The notes beneath the pieces are model-generated. The model saw only the letters and a list, made by a program, of their open reading frames with translations, had not been told where the DNA came from and made no database searches. Source: Tsuneonella deserti (GTDB lineage: Bacteria; Pseudomonadota; Alphaproteobacteria; Sphingomonadales; Sphingomonadaceae). Taken from it: 64,000 nt of DNA. The translations under genes and the position numbers were made by a program. This document shows, piece by piece, positions 16,177 to 27,936 of the stretch. The stretch is from the NCBI RefSeq assembly GCF_014644315.1, contig NZ_BMKL01000001.1, positions 1,499,001 through 1,563,000 of the forward strand, written 5' to 3'. The stretch's first letter is position 1, and each line of letters starts with the position of its first letter.

Positions 16177-17210
16177 TCCGCCCCTTCGCGTTTCAGAAGC
16201 TCGCGCTTGATTTCGAGACCATAGGCGTACCCGCCGATGTCACCTCCCGTCCGGACCACCCGGTGACACGGGATCAGCACGGCGACATTGTTGCGCGCAT
16301 TGGCGCTGCCGGCCGCGCGGACCGCCTTGGGATTGCCCGCAGCGGCAGCGATCTGCGCATAAGTGCGGGTTTCGCCGGCGGGAACTGCGCGGAGCGCCCG
16401 CCAGCACGCTTCCTGGAAAGCGGTTCCCTTCACGTCGAGCGGAATGTGTGCGCCCTGCCCCGGTGTCTCGACCGCAGCGATCACTTCCGCCAGTAGACCC
16501 GCAAAGGGCCCACCGCCCTCGACCAGCTCGGCATTGGGAAAGCGCCGCGCCAGGTCCGCCGGTCCTTCTCCGAACGACAGGCGGCACACGCCCTTGTCGG
16601 TCGCCGCGACCAGCATTGCCCCCAGGGTCGTTTCCACCACCGCCCAGCGGATCGTGACCCCGTGCCCGCCATGGGCCCAGGCGCTTGGCTGCATGCCCAG
16701 CTTGTCCGCGGCCCCTTCGTAAAACCGGCTGGGGCTTTCGTACCCCGCCTCGTAGATCGCGCCGGTCACCCGTCCTTCCCTGGTCAGCGCCGATCGGGCT
16801 CGCTCCTCGCGAAGCGCACGCGTATAGGCGGCCGGGGAAAGGCCGGTCGCACGGCTGAAGACGCGCTGGAAATGCGCCGCCGAATAACCCGCGAGCGCTG
16901 CAAGTTCGCCAAGGCGCGGCGTGCCTTCGCTTGCCTTGATCTCGTCGATCGCCGCAAGCACCGCCGCCTCGTCGCGCGCGACTGCATTCGGGGCGCACCG
17001 CCGGCAGGCGCGCAATCCCGCCGCCTCGGCTTCGGTGCAGGAGGCGTAGAAACGCACGTTCTCCCGGCGCGGAGCGCGCGCGGGGCAGCTTGGTCGGCAA
17101 TAGATCCCGGTGGAATGCACGCCGGTGACGAACCGGCCATCGAAACGGCGGTCCTTCGCCAGCGCGATGCGCCAGCGATCGTCGTCGGTAAGAGAGGGGT
17201 CCTGGGCCAT
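16173..17210 (-). CDS. ada: Bifunctional Ada-type regulator / O6-methylguanine-DNA methyltransferase
   Basis: A DNA alkylation repair protein and transcriptional activator, 345 aa from ATG 17210 (AGGAG 9 nt upstream). The N-terminal zinc/phosphotriester domain has Cys38, Cys42, Cys69 and Cys72, matching E. coli Ada numbering exactly, which confirms the start. An AraC-type helix-turn-helix spans ~80-175, and the methyltransferase domain carries the acceptor Cys315 in IPCHRVV. Family knowledge: methylation of Cys38 turns the protein into an activator of its own promoter. No alkB or alkA gene adjoins. It is co-translated with the CPBP protease gene downstream. Confidence 0.94.
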   Translation of the reverse strand: MAQDPSLTDDDRWRIALAKDRRFDGRFVTGVHSTGIYCRPSCPARAPRRENVRFYASCTEAEAAGLRACRRCAPNAVARDEAAVLAAIDEIKASEGTPRLGELAALAGYSAAHFQRVFSRATGLSPAAYTRALREERARSALTREGRVTGAIYEAGYESPSRFYEGAADKLGMQPSAWAHGGHGVTIRWAVVETTLGAMLVAATDKGVCRLSFGEGPADLARRFPNAELVEGGGPFAGLLAEVIAAVETPGQGAHIPLDVKGTAFQEACWRALRAVPAGETRTYAQIAAAAGNPKAVRAAGSANARNNVAVLIPCHRVVRTGGDIGGYAYGLEIKRELLKREGAE

Positions 17211-17323
17211 CGCGCTTGTCTCCTGGTGCCACAAAGGCTTGCGGCTGAACAGTTAGCTCGCCGCGACCGGGCGCGCGTCCCGTCGCTTGCGGTCAATGTC
17301 GCGGCACGCCACAAGCTGCCGCG

Positions 17324-18877
17324 ATGAAACGCTTGTTCCCGGCGCTCGCCGCGCTCCTCCTGATGGCCATTCCGGCTGGCGCGCAGTCCGAGCCGGCCGA
17401 TATATCCGCTGCCGCGCGCGGGGTCGTCCGCGTCGTCATCATGGCGTCCGATGGCGAAGCAGTGACCCCGATCAGCCACGGCACGGGCTTTGCGGTGACA
17501 CCCAACCGGATCGTCACCAACGCCCATGTCGTGCGCGCGGCCTTGCAGGACGATACCCTTCGCATTGCGATCGTACCGCCGGATGGCGATTCGGCGGACT
17601 ACGCCCGGGTGCTCGCGGTGTCCGAGGCAAAGGACCTGGCCATCATCGAGACTACCGGCAAGCTGCGCCTCCCGCCCCTGACCATTTCCGGAGTGCCCGC
17701 CGGCGACGGAGCGGAGGTTTCCGCGGTTGGCTATCCGATGAACGTCGACCGTGCTCAGGGACTGGATTTGCCCGACCTGTTTCGCCCGCAACCGCCGGTC
17801 AAAAGCCGGGGTTTCATCTCGGGCGCGCGGCCCAGCCGGGATGTCGACACGCTTTTGCACACCGCCCCGATCGCCCGGGGCAATTCGGGCGGACCGCTGC
17901 TCGACAGCTGCGGGCGGGTGCTTGGCGTCAACAGTTTCGGGACCAGTTCGGACGATGCCGCCGACGCCGAATTCTCCTTCGCAGTGTCGGATAAGGAACT
18001 CCTGCCTTTCCTGAAAGGGGCCGGGATCACGCCCGCGGTCAACGCGCTGCCGTGCCAGTCGATGGCGCAGCTTGACGAAGCGGAGCGCGAAAGGCTGGCC
18101 AACGAGCAGGCCGCGGCTCGGGCGCGGCTTGCGGAACGGGCCGAATCGGACCGGGCCAGGCGAGAGCGGGCCATGATGGAAGCCGAGCTGTCCGTGCTCG
18201 ACGACCGGGAGAACGGAATGGCGATCGCCGGACTCCTGCTGCTGCTCTCGCTGGGGGCGGGTTTCGCAGCCTGGAACCTGCGCACGAGGGAGGATGGCGG
18301 CAAGGCCAGCCGGATTGCGGGTGTCGTGGCAGCGGCGGCTTTGATTGGCGCTCTGGCTGTGTGGTTCACCCGGCCGGGCATCGATGCGATCGACCGCCGC
18401 GCCGCCGACGCACTGGCCGACGACGGCGGCTCGGGCGAATTGACACCGACCTCGGCGACGGAGTCCGGCGCGGCAGAACTTACCTGCACCATCGTACCAA
18501 GCCGCAGCCGGATAGTCAGCCAACCTCCCAAAGACCTCGACTTCGCCTGGAATTCCAATGGCTGCGTCAACGGGCGCACCCAGTACGGCTTCGCGGATGG
18601 CAAGTGGAGCCGGCTGTTCGTCCCCAATTCGGAAGATGCGGTGTCGGTCAACAGCTTCGACCCGGCAACGCGCACCTTCCGCACGGACAAGTTCGCGCTT
18701 GGCCAATCGGCGATGGCCAGGGCGCGGCAGGCGCGTTCGAGATACCATGCGCCGGAGTGCGGGTCGCAGGACGCCGCAAGCCGCCTCGGAGAGATGCAAT
18801 CCGGCGTCGTCGCCCTGCTTCCCACCCAGGCCAACGAGCGGCTGGTCTATTCCTGCCGCCCGAGTGACCAGGGTTAG
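17324..18877 (+). CDS. Trypsin-like serine protease with two C-terminal TM segments
   Basis: A 517-aa exported protease. A signal peptide (1-20, ends PAGAQ) precedes a chymotrypsin/DegP-like domain with the triad His68 (TNAHVV), Asp104 (AKDLAI) and Ser188 (GNSGGPL). No PDZ domain follows. Instead there is a charged Ala/Glu/Arg coiled coil (~246-298), a TM helix (~299-317), a short basic loop, a second TM helix (~331-348), and a ~165-residue C-terminal domain with several Cys. Both the protease and the last domain should face the periplasm, joined by a membrane hairpin. The start has no strong SD. It stands alone between the divergent ada gene and atpH. Substrate unknown; a membrane stress role is a guess. 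Confidence 0.85.
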   Translation: MKRLFPALAALLLMAIPAGAQSEPADISAAARGVVRVVIMASDGEAVTPISHGTGFAVTPNRIVTNAHVVRAALQDDTLRIAIVPPDGDSADYARVLAVSEAKDLAIIETTGKLRLPPLTISGVPAGDGAEVSAVGYPMNVDRAQGLDLPDLFRPQPPVKSRGFISGARPSRDVDTLLHTAPIARGNSGGPLLDSCGRVLGVNSFGTSSDDAADAEFSFAVSDKELLPFLKGAGITPAVNALPCQSMAQLDEAERERLANEQAAARARLAERAESDRARRERAMMEAELSVLDDRENGMAIAGLLLLLSLGAGFAAWNLRTREDGGKASRIAGVVAAAALIGALAVWFTRPGIDAIDRRAADALADDGGSGELTPTSATESGAAELTCTIVPSRSRIVSQPPKDLDFAWNSNGCVNGRTQYGFADGKWSRLFVPNSEDAVSVNSFDPATRTFRTDKFALGQSAMARARQARSRYHAPECGSQDAASRLGEMQSGVVALLPTQANERLVYSCRPSDQG

Positions 18878-18891
18878 GCCCGCGAGCGGGC
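18878..18891 (+). terminator. Short hairpin directly after the protease stop codon
   Basis: GCCCG-CGAG-CGGGC forms a perfect 5-bp stem starting one base after the TAG. No U-run follows, so it is a weak or Rho-assisted terminator at best. Confidence 0.3.
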
Positions 18892-19047
18892 GCCATTCGG
18901 TTGCACAATGCTCGTACCCAAGCGTGATTGCATCGTGGCAATCTCGGTGATAGGGGCGCGCCAAGCTTGCCCGGGCAGCCTTGCGGCCGCCACATCGTGG
19001 CGCGCTCGAAACCGAACTATTCTCCGGATCCAGAGGGACCAACGCGC

Positions 19048-21169
<2,122 letters not shown>

Positions 21170-21197
21170 ACCTGACGAGACGAGCTAGGGAGCCGAA

Positions 21198-22067
21198 ATG
21201 GCCTCGCTGAAGGAACTCAAGGGTCGGATCAACTCGGTCAAGTCGACCCAGAAGATCACCAAGGCCAAACAGATGGTCGCTGCCGCGAAGCTGCGCAAGG
21301 CGCAGGCGGCGGCCGAATCGGCGCGTCCCTATGCCGAGCGGCTGGGCGCGGTGATGGCCTCGCTCGCCGGCAAGGTGAGCGGCGACAGCGCGCCCAAGCT
21401 GATCCGCGGGACTGGGAAGGACCAGCGGCACTTGCTGGTCGTCGCCAACTCGGACAAGGGCCTCGCGGGCGCGTTCAACTCGAACATCGTGCGTGCTGCG
21501 CTGACCAAGGCGCGCGAACTGCGGGCCGAGGGCAAGGACGTCGATTTCTACCTCGTCGGCCGCAAGGGCCGCGCGCCCATCCGCCGCGCGCATCCCAACA
21601 ACATCGCCCAGATGTTCGACACCACCGAAGTGCGCGAGCCCGGCTATGCCGAGGCAGAGCGGATCGTCGCCGAGCTGGTCGAGATGTACGAGGCGGGCAG
21701 GTTCGACGTCGCGCACCTGTTCTTTTCGAAGTTCAAATCGGCGCTGACGCAGGAGCCCACCCGCCTGCAGATCATCCCCGTCCCGGCCCCGGAGACCGGC
21801 TCCACCAGCAAGGCCGCGGTCGAGTATGAGCCGGAGGAGGAAGAAATCCTCGCCGAGCTGCTGCCGCGCTATCTCAAGACCCAGGTTTTCGGCGCGTTGC
21901 TGGAAAACCAGGCGTCCGAGCAAGGCGCCTCGATGACCGCGATGGACAACGCCACGCGCAACGCAGGCGAGCTGATCAACAAGCTGACCATCCAGTACAA
22001 CCGCAGCCGCCAGGCCGCGATCACGACCGAACTCATTGAAATTATCGCCGGCGCGGAAGCGCTCTAA
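21198..22067 (+). CDS. atpG: F1 ATP synthase gamma subunit
   Basis: The 289-aa central rotor shaft. The N-terminal helix [28 protein letters not shown] sequence (here ITKAKQM) and the C-terminal signature ([18 protein letters not shown]) identify it. There is a ~25-residue acidic insertion around 205-225 (EYEPEEEEI). In alphaproteobacterial synthases such loops vary. Spacing to atpA is 28 nt. Confidence 0.97.
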   Translation: MASLKELKGRINSVKSTQKITKAKQMVAAAKLRKAQAAAESARPYAERLGAVMASLAGKVSGDSAPKLIRGTGKDQRHLLVVANSDKGLAGAFNSNIVRAALTKARELRAEGKDVDFYLVGRKGRAPIRRAHPNNIAQMFDTTEVREPGYAEAERIVAELVEMYEAGRFDVAHLFFSKFKSALTQEPTRLQIIPVPAPETGSTSKAAVEYEPEEEEILAELLPRYLKTQVFGALLENQASEQGASMTAMDNATRNAGELINKLTIQYNRSRQAAITTELIEIIAGAEAL

Positions 22068-23549
<1,482 letters not shown>

Positions 23550-23553
23550 GGCT

Positions 23554-23811
23554 ATGGCGCTCCACTTCGAACTCGTAACCCCGGCCAAGCTCGTGCTGTC
23601 GGAAGACGTCCACATGGTGGTCGTCCCCGGCACCGAGGGCGATTTCGGCGTGCTCGAAGGGCACGCGCCCGTGATGAGCACCATCCGCGACGGCGCGCTC
23701 CAGGTGTACCGCACGCAAGGATCGGCACCGGAGAGCATCGAAGTGCGCGGCGGCTTCGCCGAAGTTGGCGAGAATGGTCTCACGGTGCTGGCCGAACACG
23801 TCGAGAGCTGA
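23554..23811 (+). CDS. atpC: F1 ATP synthase epsilon subunit, short form
   Basis: Only 85 aa, against about 130-140 in E. coli. It contains the complete N-terminal beta-sandwich ([36 protein letters not shown]) but stops after [19 protein letters not shown]. The C-terminal two-helix domain that inhibits ATP hydrolysis in other bacteria is absent. This short form is, to my memory, usual in sphingomonads, where the zeta-type inhibitor may take over. It follows atpD by 4 nt. Confidence 0.93.
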   Translation: MALHFELVTPAKLVLSEDVHMVVVPGTEGDFGVLEGHAPVMSTIRDGALQVYRTQGSAPESIEVRGGFAEVGENGLTVLAEHVES

Positions 23812-23842
23812 GGCCATCCTCCGCCTGCTTGAAAGCGCGCGC

Positions 23843-24214
23843 GTGCAGTCCTGGCTGCGGCGCGCGTTTTTCTTTGCGGCGGCGTTCGCATTGGTGATGG
23901 CGCTCCTGCCCCATCCGCCGTCGCTTCCGCTCGAACCGGGCGACAAGGTTCAGCACATGCTCGCCTTCTTCACGCTCGGCGCACTCGCCGCAGGCGGCTG
24001 GCGAAACCGACCCGTTCCGGTGTTCGTCGCCCTGGCGGGGTTCGGAGCGGCGATCGAGTTGCTCCAGTCGATTCCCTCGCTGCATCGCGACGCGCAATGG
24101 AGCGACTGGCTCGCCGATATGGGCGCCACTGCAGTCGCGCTTGGCCTCGCCTGGCTGGTGCTGGGTGACTGGCGCTTCCGTTCGTCGCAAGGACGGCACG
24201 TTCCGGATGCTTAA
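23843..24214 (+). CDS. Small VanZ-like membrane protein
   Basis: The frame is open from inside atpC, but the first sensible start after the atpC stop is GTG 23843 (VQSWLRRAFFF), giving 123 aa. Four hydrophobic segments are seen: FFFAAAFALVMALL, MLAFFTLGALAAG, VFVALAGFGAAIELLQS and a last one ending AWLVLGDW. The pattern DKVQHMLAFF...E-LLQS...W.DWLAD is the VanZ-like core found in many proteobacterial proteins of unknown function. It may be the tail gene of the atp transcript (31-nt gap). No SD is obvious, so the start is uncertain. Confidence 0.72.
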   Translation: MQSWLRRAFFFAAAFALVMALLPHPPSLPLEPGDKVQHMLAFFTLGALAAGGWRNRPVPVFVALAGFGAAIELLQSIPSLHRDAQWSDWLADMGATAVALGLAWLVLGDWRFRSSQGRHVPDA

Positions 24215-24297
24215 CCGGAAATAAGCCATGTCCGGCAGGACGGAATTAACCCTGCCCGGTCACTTCTCGTTCTGACGGGGGCGAAGGAGTGAAATCG

Positions 24298-24525
24298 ATG
24301 GCATACCCGTATGACAGTACCGTGTCCGAAGCGATCAAGCGGGCCGGGCTCCCCAAATCGCACAAGGTCCACTGGTCCCCGGCCCGCAAGGCGGAAGTCG
24401 TTCGCGCGGTGCGTGACGAGGTGATCACTTTCGACGAGGCGCGTGGGCGTTATCTGCTCAGCCGCAGCGAATTTCGCGCCTGGGAACAGCAAGTCGATCA
24501 GCAGCAGTCGCGCGAACTGGCATAA
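24298..24525 (+). CDS. DUF1153 (SciP-like) small helix-turn-helix protein
   Basis: 75 aa from ATG 24298; GGAG at 24286-24289 lies 8 nt upstream, which excludes the earlier in-frame GTG. Residues ~25-65 carry the DUF1153 core: KVHWSPARKAEVVRAVRDE, a Thr/Glu turn, then ARGRYLLSRSEFRAWEQQ. SciP of Caulobacter has the same core and blocks CtrA-activated transcription. This protein lacks SciP's N-terminal segment (VIGPDG...LP), so it is more likely a second, shorter DUF1153 paralogue than SciP itself. The CysXXRY position holds Arg (ARGRY) instead of Cys. Two TTAACC motifs sit upstream. Confidence 0.8.
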   Translation: MAYPYDSTVSEAIKRAGLPKSHKVHWSPARKAEVVRAVRDEVITFDEARGRYLLSRSEFRAWEQQVDQQQSRELA

Positions 24526-24562
24526 CCGCAGTCACGGCTCGCAGCGGCGCGGCGCCCGGGGA

Positions 24563-25045
24563 TCAGGCAAGGAAGGCGGGGTCGATCACCACCTTCTGAT
24601 CGTTCCACTCGGGCACCGCTTCCGTCGTCATCGGCACCATCGCGCGGCGCCGGTCCGGACCTTCTATCTCGAGCACGTCGCCCGCGCCGTAGTTCTCGAT
24701 TCCCACGACGGTGCCGAGATGCTCGCCGGACGGGCTCACGGCCGCCAATCCGATGATGTCGGCGTGGTAGTATTCGCCCTCGGCCAGCGCGGGCATGGCC
24801 GAGCGGGGCACCGTCAGCGGAGTGCCACGCATTTTTTCGGCGGCAGTTCGATCCGGGATTTCCGCGAAGCGGGCGACCGCCCCGCCCTTGTTGTCGCTGC
24901 GGATTTTCCGCAGCGTCAGTGTGCCCCCGTTGAAGCTCTCGTAGCGCGTGAGCGCGTCGATTCCTTCACCGAACAACTTCAGGCGGACTTCGCCCGTCAC
25001 GCCGTGCGCGCCACTGATGGCGGCCAGGGTGACGGGCTTGTCCAT
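24563..25045 (-). CDS. rimM: Ribosome maturation factor RimM
   Basis: A 160-aa assembly factor for the 30S head, acting with S19. The N-terminal RimM barrel (ISGAHGVTGEVRLKLF) and a C-terminal PRC-barrel (GEYYHADIIGLAAVSPSGEHLGTV..., ending DQKVVIDPAFL) are clear. It follows rpsP by 8 nt in the ffh-rpsP-rimM operon. In most alphaproteobacteria trmD comes next, but here the convergent DUF1153 gene follows directly. Confidence 0.95.
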   Translation of the reverse strand: MDKPVTLAAISGAHGVTGEVRLKLFGEGIDALTRYESFNGGTLTLRKIRSDNKGGAVARFAEIPDRTAAEKMRGTPLTVPRSAMPALAEGEYYHADIIGLAAVSPSGEHLGTVVGIENYGAGDVLEIEGPDRRRAMVPMTTEAVPEWNDQKVVIDPAFLA

Positions 25046-25053
25046 GCGTGACC

Positions 25054-25527
25054 TCAGGCTTCCGCGGTATCGCCGGCGGCAGCTTCCTCGGCCACAGGGG
25101 CTTCAGCGGGAGCTTCCTCGGCGGGAGCTTCCTCGGCGGGAGCTTCCTCAGCCGGAGCAGCGGCGGCAGCGGCAGCGGCTTCCTCGGCCTCGCGGGCCTT
25201 TTCGGCACGCTCTTCGGCGCGAGTCTTGGCGTTCTCGCCGGGCTCACCCTTTTTCGGATTGTTGCGGGCGGCGCGCTCACGAACGCCAGCGGCGTCGAGG
25301 AAGCGGGCCACGCGGTCCGAGGGCTGCGCGCCGACCGAGAGCCAGTGCTTCGCGCGGTCTGCGTTGAGCTTGACGCGCTCCTCGCTGTCCTTGGGCAGAA
25401 GCGGGTTGTAGGTGCCGATCTGCTCCAGATACTTGCCGTCGCGCGCCGAGCGGCTGTCGGCCACCACGATGCGATAGTAGGGCCGCTTCTTCGCGCCACC
25501 GCGCGACAGCCGGATTGCAATTGCCAT
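25054..25527 (-). CDS. rpsP: Ribosomal protein S16 with long Ala/Glu tail
   Basis: Residues 1-80 are canonical S16 ([43 protein letters not shown]). The protein then runs to 157 aa with a basic-acidic linker and a low-complexity Ala/Glu/Pro tail (PAEEA repeats). E. coli S16 has 82 residues. Tails of this kind occur in sphingomonads (memory), are probably disordered, and would project from the 30S body. Second gene of ffh-rpsP-rimM. Confidence 0.95.
   Translation of the reverse strand: MAIAIRLSRGGAKKRPYYRIVVADSRSARDGKYLEQIGTYNPLLPKDSEERVKLNADRAKHWLSVGAQPSDRVARFLDAAGVRERAARNNPKKGEPGENAKTRAEERAEKAREAEEAAAAAAAAPAEEAPAEEAPAEEAPAEAPVAEEAAAGDTAEA
25106..25157. repeat. 15-bp tandem repeat within rpsP tail
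   Basis: The unit AGCTTCCTCGGCGGG (plus-strand reading) occurs at 25111-25125 and 25126-25140 exactly, and at 25141-25155 with two mismatches. It encodes repeated PAEEA on the minus strand. A multiple of three keeps the frame, so the copy number can change without breaking the protein. Confidence 0.8.
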
Positions 25528-25559
25528 GTGTCTTACCTTTCCAGTCTAAGCTATTCTAA

Positions 25560-27038
25560 CTACTTCTTTTTCATCAAATCCTGCAGGTTCGCGGGCAGTG
25601 CCCCGCTCCCCAGTCCGGGCAGAGCCGGAGGAGCCGACCCCCCGCCCCCCATGCCGCCAAGCGCCCCACCGAGGCCGCCCTTCCCGAAGGCGGCGGCGAG
25701 TCCCTTGAAGCCGCCCATCTTGCGGATCTGCTTCATCGCGCGGGCCATTTCCTGGTGCATCTTCAGCAGCTTGTTGACGTCCTGCACGTCGAGACCGGCA
25801 CCGGCGGCCACGCGCTTCTTGCGCCTGGCATTCATCAGTTCGGGCCGGGCGCGTTCCTTCGGCGTCATGGAGGAAATGACCGCGTCCATGTGGACCAGCA
25901 CCTTGTCGTCGACGCCGGACTGCGCCATCGCCGCCTTGGCCTTCTTCATGCCGGGCAGCATGCCAGCCAGCATGCCGATGCCGCCCATGTTCTGCATCTG
26001 CTTGAGCTGCATGCGCAGGTCGTTCAGGTCGAACTGGCCCTTGGCCATGCGCCTGGCGAGCGCCTCGGCGTCTTCTTCCTTGATCGTCTGCGCGGCCCGC
26101 TCGACCAGGCTGACGACGTCGCCCATGCCCAGGATGCGGTCGGCCACGCGGCCCGGGTGGAACGCCTCGAGCGCGTCGAGCTTTTCGCCCGTGCCGGCGA
26201 ACTTGATCGGCTTGCCGGTGACATGACGCATCGACAGCGCCGCACCGCCGCGCGCGTCGCCGTCCATGCGGGTCAGGATCACGCCGGTGAGCGGCACCTC
26301 GCCCGAAAACGATTGGGCCACGTTGACCGCGTCCTGGCCCGTCAGCGCATCGACCACCAGCAGCACTTCGGTTGGCGCGGAGACGCCGGCGACCGCCTTC
26401 ATCTCCTCCATCAGCGCCTGGTCGACGTGGAGGCGGCCGGCGGTGTCGAGCAGCAGCACGTCGATGTTCTGCAACCGCGCCGATTCAAGGGCGCGACGGG
26501 CTATGTCGACCGGCTGCTGGCCCTGGAGGATCGGCAGGGTCGCAACATCCACCTGGGTGCCGAGCACCGCGAGCTGCTCCTGCGCCGCGGGCCGCGCGAC
26601 GTCGAGCGAGGCCATCAGCGCCTTCTTGCCATGCTTTTCGCGGATATACTTGGCGAGCTTGGCGGTGGTGGTCGTCTTGCCCGAGCCCTGGAGGCCGACC
26701 ATCATCACCACGACCGGCGGCCTGGCGTTGAGGTTCAGCCCTTCGGCCTGCGCGCTGCCACCGTCTTCGGCCGCACCGCCAAGCATCTCGACCAGCTCGT
26801 CGTGGACGATCTTGACGACCTGCTGGCCCGGCGTGACCGAGCGCAACACGTCCTGCCCAATCGCCTTTTCGGTAACCGCGTCGATGAACCGGCGCGCCAC
26901 CGGCAGCGCCACGTCCGCCTCGAGCAGCGCGACGCGGATCTCGCGCATGGCCTCGCGCACGTCCGCTTCGTTCAGCGCACCGCGACCGCGCAGGCGGTCG
27001 AACACGTTGCCCAGGCGATCGGACAGGTTATCGAACAT
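25560..27038 (-). CDS. ffh: Signal recognition particle protein Ffh (SRP54)
   Basis: The 492-aa GTPase that binds signal peptides on ribosomes together with 4.5S RNA. N domain ~1-90; G domain with G1 GLQGSGKT at 115-122, G3 DTAGR and a G4-like segment; Met-rich M domain from ~320 (MGGIGMLAGMLPGMKKAKAAM). The last ~45 residues are Gly/Met-rich, ending ALPANLQDLMKKK. First gene of the ffh-rpsP-rimM group. Confidence 0.97.
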   Translation of the reverse strand: MFDNLSDRLGNVFDRLRGRGALNEADVREAMREIRVALLEADVALPVARRFIDAVTEKAIGQDVLRSVTPGQQVVKIVHDELVEMLGGAAEDGGSAQAEGLNLNARPPVVVMMVGLQGSGKTTTTAKLAKYIREKHGKKALMASLDVARPAAQEQLAVLGTQVDVATLPILQGQQPVDIARRALESARLQNIDVLLLDTAGRLHVDQALMEEMKAVAGVSAPTEVLLVVDALTGQDAVNVAQSFSGEVPLTGVILTRMDGDARGGAALSMRHVTGKPIKFAGTGEKLDALEAFHPGRVADRILGMGDVVSLVERAAQTIKEEDAEALARRMAKGQFDLNDLRMQLKQMQNMGGIGMLAGMLPGMKKAKAAMAQSGVDDKVLVHMDAVISSMTPKERARPELMNARRKKRVAAGAGLDVQDVNKLLKMHQEMARAMKQIRKMGGFKGLAAAFGKGGLGGALGGMGGGGSAPPALPGLGSGALPANLQDLMKKK

Positions 27039-27292
27039 GCGCTACCTCAAGACCGGCGGTTTCCCGCCAAATGCGAAAAACGCCGGCGGACGAAACCTCG
27101 TCGGCCAGCGTGCGGATCTCAACGAGAGGCCCGACTTTGATCCAGTTGTCCATTGCGCCGGATTTCGGTTTGGGCTGCAGGCGAAAATGGTGGAGGCGAG
27201 TGACCCGGCGCGCAGCGGACTTAATGTCCGTGAGCACCGGAAGCGCTCGTATCCGCCATTTGCAGCCCAGCCCGGGCCAAAAGACGGTGCAA
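27039..27292. other. Intergenic region between ffh and tRNA-Ala
   Basis: About 250 bp hold the ffh promoter region and the downstream flank of the minus-strand tRNA gene. Short open frames on both strands have no SD, no family resemblance and run through the tRNA, so I annotate no gene. No strong hairpin with a U-run was seen. Confidence 0.5.
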
Positions 27293-27368
27293 TGGTGGAG
27301 CCTAGCGGGATCGAACCGCTGACCTCCTGCATGCCATGCAGGCGCTCTCCCAGCTGAGCTAAGGCCCC
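27293..27368 (-). tRNA. tRNA-Ala (anticodon GGC), CCA encoded
   Basis: 76 nt. The acceptor stem GGGGCCT pairs with AGGCTCC, including G3:U70, the alanine identity pair. The discriminator is A, followed by genomically encoded CCA. D arm AGCTCAGCTGGGAGAGC, anticodon stem CCTGC/GCAGG around loop ATGGCAT (anticodon GGC, reads GCC), and T arm with GGTTCGATCC are all canonical. Confidence 0.97.
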
Positions 27369-27469
27369 TTGCCACTGCTGATGCCAACCCTGGGAGGCTG
27401 GCGGTAATCTTCCGCCGAAGCGGCAGGTCGCGCCCTTTATGGACGCGGCCCGCGCTTGGCAAGCGTCAA

Positions 27470-27793
27470 TTAGCTATCGTCTTCGTCGTCGTCGCCTGAG
27501 GTCGCCACGCCGAGGTCGTCGTCGCCGCCGAGATCGACGTCGTTGTCGGGCGAATCCTCGTCGTCGTCGACGTCGATGTCCTCCAGGTCGTCACCGCCCA
27601 GGTCGGAATCGGCTTCGACGTCCTTCTTCTTCTCTTCCTCGAACGGAATCGGCTGCTTGGACTTCAGGACCGGTTCGGGCGTCCATTGCTCGCCGCATTC
27701 GATGCAGGCCACCGGGTCGTCCTTGCCCAGATCGTAGAAGCGCGTACCGCACTTGGGGCACTGGCGCTTGGCACCCCATTCAGGCTTGACCAT
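27470..27793 (-). CDS. TIGR02300 (FYDLN-acid) family protein
   Basis: 107 aa. The first ~45 residues are a zinc-ribbon-like module: CPKCG (12-16), the name-giving RFYDLGKDDP, and CIECGEQW. The remainder is an extremely acidic Asp/Glu/Gly tail. The family is restricted to alphaproteobacteria (memory) and has no known function. It is divergent from aroA and downstream of nothing obvious. It resembles a small nucleic-acid- or protein-binding ribbon with a charge tail. Confidence 0.92.
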   Translation of the reverse strand: MVKPEWGAKRQCPKCGTRFYDLGKDDPVACIECGEQWTPEPVLKSKQPIPFEEEKKKDVEADSDLGGDDLEDIDVDDDEDSPDNDVDLGGDDDLGVATSGDDDEDDS

Positions 27794-27936
27794 TGCAATT
27801 CCTCGGCTTGCCCGCCCGGTCGTGGGCAGGCGAAAATATGGGAGACTTGATGGGTAACCGGCGCACCGGAATCAAGAGCGGGCGCGCCTTGCCATAGGCC
27901 ACCCCCGCTGTCAAAAGCCGCGCGCCCAGAGCATCT

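Noticed and set aside
16784-19042. A 752-codon minus-strand frame through the ada start and the serine protease
   Set aside because: It overlaps two well-supported genes in other frames and shows no motif.
24211-24251. A full CtrA box upstream of the DUF1153 gene
   Set aside because: Only TTAACC half-sites are present; the second half (TTAA at 7-nt spacing) does not match, so no feature was annotated.
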